Below, one piece after another: positions 7,704 through 15,397 of a stretch of DNA of 15,397 nt. Source of the DNA: Phoronis ovalis (taxonomy: Eukaryota > Phoronida > Phoronidae); NCBI GenBank assembly GCA_028565635.1, contig JAOXYB010027833.1, forward strand, positions 1 through 15,397. The letters are read 5' to 3'. The position numbers and the translations under genes were made by a program. Under the pieces are notes generated by a model. The model saw only the letters and a list, made by a program, of their open reading frames with translations. It was not told the DNA's origin and did no database searches. The stretch's first letter is position 1. Every line of letters begins with the position of its first letter.

Positions 7704-10467
7704 TTGAAAATATTGTGGTATTTATGTACATTTATCATCACACATAAGTCATTAATCATTACACATACTGACATTTTTTTAAATATTTGGTACACATATG
7801 AAAACCTTCAAAAGGGATATATCTGACGTACATTCTTCATTGTATATATGAAACAAGGAAGGGGAGGATTAGATGTGATGCCTATCTCTGAAAAAACTGG
7901 TAGTAACTGGCATGTTCTTAGTCATTTACTCAAATTGGTCAAGTATTCTTTTGATACTGTGATGACTGTTGGAAGTGATAACTGATCTCAAATTATTGTT
8001 GAAGCACAGTCAAAGAATGGACAGGTAAAAGGACTGTAAAAAAAGATGTCAAATGCCAACTGTTTGTCCACAGTATGAGGACTAAAGAGTTTCGTGGTAG
8101 ACTACATGTATTACAGCTGAAGTGTCCAGATCGCATCCCAGTTTCGTGTTAATGTTACTATCATGCATGGATGTCATGTGCAGAAAGCTGACATTGTCAG
8201 ACAATGATTCCAGTATGATGTTTCACTGAATGAATGTATACTTGTTACTCTATAAGTATAGCTAATCATATGGCTGATGCAGACATGTGTGGTAACTCAA
8301 AAGTTGCACCGATATACACTGAAGTGTATCTTAATGCATTACATGCCATTGTGCGTAAACTTGCTGAAAAGAAAACAGTCGTATGTCGGGGGAAATGGAT
8401 GCAAAATTTGCATTGTACTGTTCGATCTTATGACTGCAATAACAAATCATCTTTTGTCTGAAGTAGTAACATAATGCATTTCAGTGGTACTAAAATCAGT
8501 TCTCTTACAGCACCGGTGTTTATAAAGTTAATTTAGTAAGGCCAGAGTACTGCATAACTAGTGATTTTCTATTATGTCAGTTAAGCTATTAACTTTATAA
8601 AAATGTGTGATGTAGCTCTATTGAAAAATACTGCTATTGGTGTACCCGAAGTAGGTTTTCACCATTTTCATTACTACAATGTAAGTTTTAATACCCTGCT
8701 TTGTAGTGGATTTAAAGTTAATAAGTGTTATTCTTATAATTGCTGGTGACACATGATGTGCTCACCAAAGTTTAGTGGACCAAGTTTTTTTTTATATTTG
8801 CCCTAGTTCAACAAGGCATGTTTATAGATTTATTGTTTGTATATAATGTTGATGAGGACACTTGAGATACAGAAACAATCCAACCTGTGCTGTGTTATAT
8901 AATTCCAAATTCGTATGTGCACACATATTGTTTAATGCCAATCAAGGTATGAAAAGCTTCCTCATTGGTCCTTACAAGCTACCATGACATACAAAACTGA
9001 CCAATCAGTTGTTTCATTCAAAGTATATGGTGTTGGATGTGATCTAAAGTTGGAAAGCACAGAAATTGGCTCTAAAAATTTTTGAAGGTTACATTTTGTC
9101 GAATATTTAAAATACTAGTAGTTGTTCTGTTGAGGTGAAAAGGAAACATGCCCGATTTAAAGTGCATTTCACTGTTTGAAACCTTTTATCTGTAACCCTT
9201 TATAAGTATACAGATGTTGTACCTGGTTGTAAGGTGGCACAGGATTAGCTTGGAAGACTAGATGAGATCAGATAGGGTATAACGACTGTTTAAGTCAATC
9301 ATCAGTCATGCCATGCAAATTAAATTTGTCCACTTTTGCTAAATATCATTTGTTAACATTGAGTATATAATGATAATTCCATCCCAATATTAATGTTGCT
9401 AAAAAAAATTAGACTTTGTGCACTTTATAAATTTTGTGATTTACTGTTTGTAACTACTTTGGGTGCTAGCCATTTGGTAAATTAGTGTTTCTTGTTTTGG
9501 TTGTTGTGTTGGTCTTAAATTAATTAACTGTTTATCTTTGTATTTATTTGCTAACTGGTAATTAGGTTTTAATGAAGCATGTTCATACATGAAATGGTAT
9601 ATTTTGGCAAGGATACACACATTGTCAGTACTTTCACCTTTTTTATGACTTCTTAGTAAACTAGAAATAATATATTTTCTGTGTATGCTGAACATCAAAT
9701 GTAGTGCACATGTCATGAGCCATATAGTACTGTGTGACTGGGGAATATATAGCCTTGTTGTTTTAAATTCAAGTGATATATCAACACTTAAAATCAGGCC
9801 CTGGTTCACTTGTCAAAGTTGATTACATTATGTATGCATCAATGATTGCACAAAAAAAATTCAAAATACAAATTTTGTCAATATATTTTCCTGCCACATT
9901 TTTGTGGAAATTTGGTATTTATTCTTTTGGAATACATTTGTTGTAAAAGCTTTTAAATAGTTTATGCAACAAAACCCATTTGTGCTATTAACAGCCACCT
10001 GTACTCCTTTGTCTAATGCCTGTGGACTAGGTTTGTTATTTAGCTAATCATTATTTCAAGGGTTCTGCATGGTTATTTTTTGTAACAGCTCTCCTGTTTT
10101 TCTGTTTCTTAGCTGTTTATGGTACTAAGTACCATTTACGACAAACACTGGAATTATTCATGTCAAAGCACAAATTGTAATCAGTATTATTGCTGGCCTT
10201 GCTAACTTATCGTTTGTCACAAATTTTTTAGTTTAGAATTTTGTCATTTCTCTCCTATGTGTCTTATCTGGTAACTAGAATTTGTTATTAGTTTAGTTGT
10301 TGACAACTTGTATTTGGGATACAAGTGATTATTTTGTGCATTCATTTTGTTTTGCTTTTAAAATTCATTGTCAGATGTCACTTTGTATAAATAATATAGT
10401 TGTACGAATTATAAAATGATCTTGTTTTTTTTTCCTTCTAAAACTGACGGAATGTCACATATCTAGT

Positions 10468-10473
10468 TTTATT
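10468..10473 (-). terminator. Candidate NIPSNAP poly(A) signal
   Basis: TTTATT on the + strand reads AATAAA on the - strand. It is the first canonical signal downstream of the NIPSNAP stop, about 1 kb away. The hexamer is common in AT-rich DNA, so this is only a candidate. Confidence 0.3.
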
Positions 10474-10624
10474 TAGCAATAACAAATAATGTTGACCTCA
10501 CTGGATTGCATGCTACATCGCGACTTTTCATGTCAAGATTCCATAATTATTCAGTAATATCCCTTTTCAGTTTGAGATTATTTGTTGCTGCAGTCTTATT
10601 CAGAGGATGCCAAAAGAATACATA

Positions 10625-10630
10625 AATAAA
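10625..10630 (+). terminator. Candidate YPEL poly(A) signal
   Basis: This is the first canonical AATAAA on the + strand after the YPEL stop, 2.9 kb downstream. Use of this site would imply a long 3' UTR. A variant signal nearer the stop is just as plausible. Confidence 0.25.
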
Positions 10631-11512
10631 ACCAAAATAAGATGACCATATATGCAAGTTTACCAATACTGAAGTGTTTAGATCAGCTATGTACCTATAA
10701 ACAAGGGGCACCTTGTCGGAAACACTGTAAAGTTCACGATTCCGTAACTGTACAGATACACGAGTCGTAATGTTACAAATTTTTTTCTGACAACGCATTT
10801 TGTTTCCGCAAGTCACAATTTATGGAATTGTAACTTTACAATGTTTCTGACAGCAGGCCCGCGGCATGCAATTATTTGATGCTTGTAAATGTACACTCTT
10901 GGGATAAAAGTTACCATTGCATAAATTAGTTAATTCCATATATTTAACAAACTTCTATAACCATGTATCTACAAAACACATAAATCACATTACTTGATTT
11001 TGCAAAACATTCCGAAATAAATACATATAACAATGAAATATTTACTGAATATAACTGTCTTCTGCAGAACTGGCCTACATCCTGGCGTTTTTGCGCATCT
11101 AATAGGAGAGTAATAGTCACCGCAGTGGGTAGACAAGTAAATGGTCACATGACTTTTGTAATTGTGGATCTCTGAATGGATATATTAAAATGTCTCATAG
11201 CAATTGCTCCATTTTCTCATTGGTTGCTCTTAAAGATGAAAATAAAAGAATGTATGTGAACCCAACCTAAGTTACAACCTTAGGATACATCTTGTAATTA
11301 ATTACATCATAAGATCTGCACTGTTTCACAACAGATGTTTGGTAAAGCAGTCTATAACATATTCTGTAAAAGTTTTCACACTGTATTTCTTACATAATTA
11401 GCTTCAAAACTAAATCCTTTTAGTATGTACTACTAGAAACATCCTCTTCTAACATTTGTTTAGATACAAACATCACCAATAGAGATGTAGCACACCAATT
11501 CTGAGGTCGCTA

Positions 11513-11577
11513 CTACTGGAGAGGAGAAAAGGGTGTAGGCACTAATATTCTCGACTTCAGTGATCGGATCAGTGGAA
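11513..11577 (-). CDS. NIPSNAP: NIPSNAP terminal coding exon
   Basis: The acceptor TTTTTCAG leads into two bases that complete a Val codon. The exon then encodes [20 protein letters not shown] and TAG. The SPLQ ending matches the human NIPSNAP1 C-terminus. A second in-frame TAG follows immediately. Confidence 0.93.
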
Positions 11578-14500
11578 CTGAAAAAGAAATCTGAGTTGGA
11601 TGTGCTGTTCTTGGTTATTTCAGAGACAATGGCAAAGATAGTTTCAAACATTCAGCATTAAAGTTTGAACTGTAGTTTTCTGTGGTATGTATTCTTCAAA
11701 GTATTCATCTTTGCTTTTTGGAGAAATGAAATATAGACAAGAAAACTTTAAATCTTGCTTACTTACATCTTATCTTCAAAATATTAAAGTAAAAAATATT
11801 TATTTCAAAACTTGATTCAAAACTGAAATATTAAAATTTTATACTCAAGTTTCACTACAAAACAATTAAAAGGGCAGAGGAGTGGTGTTCAATATTCCAA
11901 ATATATCTTTACCATTTGATTTGGGTAAAAGGAATAGCACCATAAAATTAAATATTTGACGTACATGAAGCAGATAAGTTTAGTATTCTAAAGGTGGTAC
12001 CATTACAATTATTTTGATATGTTTATTAACCAAAATTCTTCGTTTAACACATATTTAAACTTGGCACATTTATTTCTGGTCACAGTGTATATATTACTGG
12101 TAAATTTCTGGCAATTAGAATATTTTTTGCTTTTTACTCTTTTTGCATTAAAAAATATTTAGAATTTTATTAGTTCCATTCTGCTCAAGACCTCCAAGCA
12201 ATATCAACATTTTTTCTGACCAATAAATCTTCAAGGATATCGTACAATAGTCTGGTCAGTTTATACTGATTTTCCAAACGATATATATAAAACATTTTAT
12301 CAAATGGCAACAGCACCTGTATAAGCCACAGTTTCATCCCATCCTGGTCGCCTCCATGCAGCTTCTCTTGATTCCTTTCGTTGCTGAAGATCTTCATAAG
12401 CTACAATGTACGTTAAATAGTAGTAACCAATACAAAATGTTTACATTTTTTATTTACTAATTTCATGGTTGTTTCATATTTTATTATACATTACCATAAT
12501 AATGTACAAGAATTGATGACAGACTCGCTCGTAATATTTCTCTTATAGAAGTGCTTCTATAATTTCCCCCTGTACTGAAAATGGAACAAGCAGGACTCAT
12601 GGCAAGATGTGGCTTTCAATTTCCCACTAGCTGTTCCTTTGAGTTAATAATTTTAAATGTCAACTCTGTTAGAGGCTTTCTTATATTGCAAGTACGGCGT
12701 CTGAAACATTCAGATCAGTTACGTGACCACGAATCATGTTTGGAAATTTCACAGCACTAAAATAATACCGACATACCCCACAAATGATGGATATTATATA
12801 AGTCTCCAATGTGAGAGAAAAAGCCTCCACATGCTTCATTATTAGTTTGGCGACATTTTATACCACGGTTCCTGCAAGATTAAGTATTATATTTATAATG
12901 TAAGGCCAAGTTTATCCATGTGTAGTGTAAATGGATTTTGACCTATTATACAATGACAAATACATGAAAAAGTAATGAAACGGATCCTCTTCAATTGATA
13001 AAATTTATACAGACTGTGGTTCATGGCTTCAATGACTAAGTTTTAAAAAGTCACCAGTAGTAGTGAAATACTTTTTTCTTATTTAGTTTATATAAACAAC
13101 TAAACTTGACTACCTTTTACCTTTACCTACAGAAACTGAACTTAATGTTTATAAACTAAGCTATACTTGGATGCAGCAAAACTATTTCAAAACGTAATCC
13201 TAATTTATTAGACTTGGTAAGCGCAGTGCATCAATTTTATAATTAATAGATGTCTTTTATGTGACTGCGAAACAAAAGTTTATCAACAACTTACCAGTAA
13301 TTTCCCCATTCAATTACAGTACCAGGCTATAAAGAGCAAAATTACTTTTAAAAAGTGCATTACCATTAAAACCTTTATTTGAACTATAGTTTTCGTGCAA
13401 TAAACACAAATTTCATTTATTAAAAGTAATATCTCAACTGCCATTAACAAGTAAACATTTTTTTATCACAAAACGTGGTAAGAAATATGTCAGTACATGT
13501 AAACAAGTATGACCTTGTTTACTTTTAGGTCAGTAAGGCAAACAATCAAATTTAAGAACAACAATTACTGACAGTCTTGTCAAAAACAAAATGTATGTAA
13601 AAAATGTATCGAACCCGAAATTAACTTACCTTCAACACATAACTACGCAACTCAAATATATGCGAACCTTCCCGTTGCTCCATAGCAGGCCAGAAACTAA
13701 ATCTGAGCATAATCGTGTTGTTTCTCGATCGTAACATTTTGTTGCGTTTCAGTCGATAGTCAAGTATTTCCTTTTAAAAAAGAAAACCAATGAAACAACA
13801 CTAGTAAAACATAAATGCACCATTATATCACTAAAATACCGTTTCCAAGTGGAGAATTTCAAATCATATCCACCAAAAAGAGAGTATTAATAACATTTTT
13901 TCCTAGGCATAGCTAGTTTAAAAACTGTCTAGAGTAGAATTCCTTCCTGTACTTTCACACAAGCTCGTATCATGATAGAAAGGGAATTTTAATAATAAGT
14001 TATTTGTTTACTTCAAATTACTACTCAATAATAACCTTATCTGTGCGGTAAATCTTGGTTGATTCATTTAGAACTGGATATCCACCTTTATATCTCCACA
14101 AATGAACTGCAAGTAAATTGACATGTTTTGTTAAGTATTTTGCATCCATGATTATGACAATGTTTTAATATACATTTAGTAAATATAACTATAACATTAC
14201 TGTAGAAATCATGATATTATTCAAGGTGATGTTAGCTTTGTCATTGAAAATGTTTCAAAATCTATTCATTGACCATCTACACATAGGCAGGGGAAGTCTT
14301 GCCACCAGAGGTCCCTCAAAATGACATGGACTGCTTGAAGTCCGTAACTGTTGATTTATTTTTTGTTAGTATTTAATTTCATGCATTTTATTGACCTAAA
14401 AAAAACTTTTTGTCAAAAATAGATTTGTACTGGAGACATATCTAAACATTAATAAGTTATTATGTTATTCACCAGACAGGAAACTAGGGCTGATCAATGA

Positions 14501-15226
14501 ACATATTTGAATATTTTAATGCTACTTTTAAACTGTCCAGCTGCATTGTACACTTGTCACACAATCAGAGCCCAAATTATGGATTCGTTTAAAACTCCAT
14601 CTTTTCACTATCTACCTGGAACGAGGATTGTGTTTCACACAGATGTTTAATCACAGACGATTTATACACTTTTAGCTATTGCAGCAAAAAGTGTGATATT
14701 TTTATTTACCGTCATTTAGGGACTCGGAGAATGGGTATATTTTTCGGAAGTTAGATTGGGCATCCAGGACACCCTGAAAAGCGTATAATTGCTCAAAAGT
14801 CTACCAAAAACAGAAACTTGGTTTGAAAATAATAAAAGGGTGTGTTTTTAGTGCCTGTGGTCCCTAAAATGAAATAGGATAAAGTTTTCCGATGTCGTTT
14901 TTGTTTCGAAAAAAAAAACCCTGGTTGCTCCAATCTGTTTTCTCAACTTGGATACCAGATAAAAAGGTCCCATAAAGGGTAGGGTTTTGAGCTCTTAGGT
15001 CCCAAAATAGGTATGAATTTTGCACTCTAGGTTCCAAAAGGGGCTATTTTTCATAATACACATGACTACCTAACTGTTATCACTGCCATCCACCCAGGAC
15101 TTTTAGATGTAACAAGATATTGCATTATACATACTGGCTTCATCTTGGTCTCCAATCATCACGGTCCAACTACCAGCTAATTCAGCACCAGTCTTCTTTT
15201 CGCACATCAGTTCATTAAATTTAGCA
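11513..15226 (-). CDS. NIPSNAP: NIPSNAP1/2-type mitochondrial protein, 5' partial, 7 visible exons
   Basis: The reverse-strand join is 15226-15135, 14106-14036, 13770-13630, 13326-13295, 12871-12777, 12400-12317 and 11577-11513. It gives 192 residues in one frame with GT-AG introns. Family landmarks in order are [108 protein letters not shown] and terminal FSPLQ. These match the two ferredoxin-like NIPSNAP halves. [10 protein letters not shown] and the VPLIR...SPLQ ending favour the NIPSNAP1/2 branch over NIPSNAP3. Human NIPSNAP1 has 284 residues, so about the first third, including the mitochondrial targeting peptide, lies beyond the right edge. In vertebrates NIPSNAP1/2 are mitochondrial proteins that can mark damaged mitochondria for autophagy; that role is not shown for this gene. 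The stop is doubled (TAG TAG, 11515-11510). The gene is convergent with YPEL. Confidence 0.95.
11578..12316 (-). other. NIPSNAP last intron
   Basis: This 739-base AT-rich intron has a weak donor, GTGCTG, and a strong acceptor. Reading through the donor adds Gly-Ala-Val-Ala-Ile and then TGA, so retention would give a product lacking the conserved ending. No other feature was recognised. Confidence 0.88.
12317..12400 (-). CDS. NIPSNAP: NIPSNAP internal exon (AYEDLQ to VAYT)
   Basis: This 84-base exon completes Ala, then encodes [15 protein letters not shown] and [12 protein letters not shown] plus one base of Val. The AAW-x2-PGWDE core is diagnostic for NIPSNAP. The acceptor reads TTGTAG and the donor GTGCTG. 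A 70-codon frame overlapping it on the same strand lies in a different frame and is not the coding one. Confidence 0.93.
12401..12776 (-). other. NIPSNAP intron
   Basis: This 376-base intron runs from donor GTATGT to acceptor ATTGTAG. Nothing else was recognised in it. Confidence 0.9.
12777..12871 (-). CDS. NIPSNAP: NIPSNAP internal exon ([11 protein letters not shown])
   Basis: This 95-base exon completes Trp and encodes [16 protein letters not shown], then [15 protein letters not shown], plus one base of the next Ala. It corresponds to the human segment around VGGFFSQIGELYVVHHLW. The acceptor is CTTGCAG and the donor GTATGT. Confidence 0.95.
12872..13294 (-). other. NIPSNAP intron
   Basis: This 423-base AT-rich intron runs from GTAAGTTG to TCTTGCAG. 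Nothing else was recognised in it. Confidence 0.9.
13295..13326 (-). CDS. NIPSNAP: NIPSNAP 32-base exon ([10 protein letters not shown])
   Basis: Only 32 bases lie between TCTTTATAG and GTAAGT. They encode [10 protein letters not shown] plus two bases of Trp. Human NIPSNAP1 has PGTMIEWGNNW at the same place, so the assignment is secure despite the size. The frame joins perfectly on both sides (phase 0 in, phase 2 out). Confidence 0.95.
13327..13629 (-). other. NIPSNAP intron
   Basis: This 303-base AT-rich intron runs from GTAAGTTAA to TCTTTATAG. No other feature was seen. Confidence 0.9.
13630..13770 (-). CDS. NIPSNAP: NIPSNAP internal exon (EILDYRL to SYVLK)
   Basis: This exon has 47 complete codons: [18 protein letters not shown], then [17 protein letters not shown], then [12 protein letters not shown]. 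It links the first and second NIPSNAP halves; ELRSY corresponds to the ELRTY of human NIPSNAP1. The acceptor follows a T-rich run ending AAAAG, and the donor is GTAAGT. Confidence 0.95.
14036..14106 (-). CDS. NIPSNAP: NIPSNAP internal exon ([10 protein letters not shown])
   Basis: Two bases complete an Ile codon. The exon then encodes [20 protein letters not shown] and TDK. The acceptor is ACTTGCAG. The donor GTTATT departs from the usual GTRAGT, but the protein alignment fixes this boundary. Confidence 0.94.
14107..15134 (-). other. NIPSNAP intron with repeat-derived sequence
   Basis: This 1,028-base intron has donor GTATGT and acceptor TTGCAG. It contains recurring GGTCCC-type words (about 14309, 14857, 14965, 14997 and 15029). 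The last three are exactly 32 bases apart. The middle is less AT-rich than other introns and is probably repeat-derived. Confidence 0.85.
14965..15060. repeat. Three 32-bp diverged tandem units (AGGTCCC type)
   Basis: Units begin at 14965, 14997 and 15029. Each starts AGGTYCC, continues with an A-run and a GGG-like block, then TTTT, and ends near a CTCT word in the first two. Exact 32-base spacing with point differences indicates an old minisatellite or part of a dispersed repeat. Related GGTCCCT words at 14309 and 14857 suggest a larger decayed element across this intron. Confidence 0.65.
15135..15226 (-). CDS. NIPSNAP: First visible NIPSNAP exon
   Basis: This 92-base exon begins with the last base of a split codon. 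It then encodes [18 protein letters not shown] and [12 protein letters not shown] plus one base of Ile. It aligns with the human stretch containing LVGNWNTWYGEQDQAVHLW. The acceptor is CTTTTCAG and the donor GTATGT. The preceding exon would be to the right and is not in the window. Confidence 0.92.
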
Positions 15227-15397
15227 CTGAAAAGCGACAAGTAGTTCTTAGCAATGAAATCATGTCAGATGGTTATAAATGTCAGAAATATATAATTTAT
15301 TAATGTACAAAGTTTTCTGGTCGATGCCTTTCATTGGTAAACAAATTATCAGATAATACTAGAAATGAACCCCGTGATTCTTGTGGGTATGTTCCTC
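15227..15397 (-). other. Start of an upstream NIPSNAP intron (cut by window edge)
   Basis: No coding match to the earlier NIPSNAP residues is present in these 171 bases. They are read as intron leading into the CTTTTCAG acceptor. The 5' exons must lie further right. Confidence 0.8.

Larger units (their letters stand above)
7704..11509. other. Region between the convergent genes (3' UTRs and spacer)
   Basis: No coding exon was recognised in these 3.8 kb. The first + strand AATAAA after the YPEL stop is at 10625-10630 and the next at 11016-11021. On the - strand the first AATAAA after the NIPSNAP stop is at 10473-10468. Earlier non-canonical signals are possible. Two Pumilio-type TGTATATA words lie at 7841-7848 and 8838-8845. 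CCAAT words in either orientation cluster at 8939-9005. The open frames here, up to 122 codons, show no family features. Confidence 0.75.

Noticed and set aside
8234-8474. Two overlapping + strand open frames of 75 and 65 codons
   Set aside because: They overlap each other in different frames, lack recognisable motifs and sit in the presumed YPEL 3' UTR. The possibility of a transposase remnant was considered, but no catalytic motif or terminal repeat was seen.
9441-9809. 122-codon open frame on the - strand, the longest in the window
   Set aside because: The translation shows no domain, repeat or family motif and has irregular composition. It lies between the two genes in AT-rich DNA, where such a frame can occur by chance, and no splice structure supports it.
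10547-10816. 89-codon - strand open frame
   Set aside because: It has no recognisable domain and lies in the inter-gene spacer or NIPSNAP 3' region. Its length is within chance for this DNA.
11460-11651. 63-codon - strand open frame over the last NIPSNAP exon
   Set aside because: It is out of frame with the conserved [11 protein letters not shown]...SPLQ reading and runs through the splice acceptor.
12185-12397. 70-codon - strand open frame across a NIPSNAP exon
   Set aside because: It reads the exon 12317-12400 in the wrong frame. The frame giving [10 protein letters not shown] matches NIPSNAP and joins both neighbours.
13595-13620. GGTTCGATAC-like T-loop word on the - strand, considered as a tRNA
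   Set aside because: No flanking T-stem pairing, D-arm, anticodon arm or acceptor stem could be found, and the site is within a NIPSNAP intron.
1-15397. CRISPR array, prophage, insertion sequence or bacterial operon
   Set aside because: The window has animal-type split genes and no regularly spaced repeat array, phage genes or transposase. The repeats present are local duplications and one foldback.

Overview
This window looks like nuclear DNA from an invertebrate animal. It is AT-rich (about two thirds A+T by eye) and has no bacterial-style packed reading frames. Its only recognisable coding sequence lies in short exons split by GT-AG introns of about 0.3 to 3.2 kb. The proteins are strongly conserved animal families, but the species cannot be named. 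The introns and base composition would fit a mollusc, brachiopod, hemichordate, cnidarian or similar genome.

Layout. Positions 1-3085 hold no gene I can support, only a degenerate 67-bp tandem duplication and some palindromes. A complete Yippee-like gene of the YPEL1-4 type runs on the + strand from 3351 to 7703 as four coding exons (3351-3455, 6613-6656, 6992-7100, 7599-7703), joining in frame to 120 residues. It carries the canonical C-X2-C-X52-C-X2-C metal-binding spacing. Its 3.2-kb first intron holds a foldback (MITE-like) element at 3658-3790. Its third intron holds a 49-bp tandem duplication at 7275-7372. Positions 7704-11509 separate the two genes and should contain both 3' UTRs.

A NIPSNAP1/2-type mitochondrial protein gene runs on the - strand. 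Seven coding exons are visible, in transcript order 15226-15135, 14106-14036, 13770-13630, 13326-13295, 12871-12777, 12400-12317 and 11577-11513. They join in frame to 192 residues ending in the family's C-terminal SPLQ. The N-terminal part, where the mitochondrial targeting sequence is expected, lies beyond the right edge. Its largest visible intron (14107-15134) contains a decayed 32-bp periodic repeat built on AGGTCCC.

The two genes are convergent (tail to tail). Nothing in the sequence says that they work together: YPEL proteins are small zinc-binding nuclear/centrosomal or ubiquitin-ligase-associated proteins, whereas NIPSNAPs are mitochondrial. I found no mobile-element coding region, RNA gene, CRISPR array or clearly new system. 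The most unusual structures are the foldback element, an out-of-frame upstream ORF overlapping the YPEL start, and small tandem duplications in introns.
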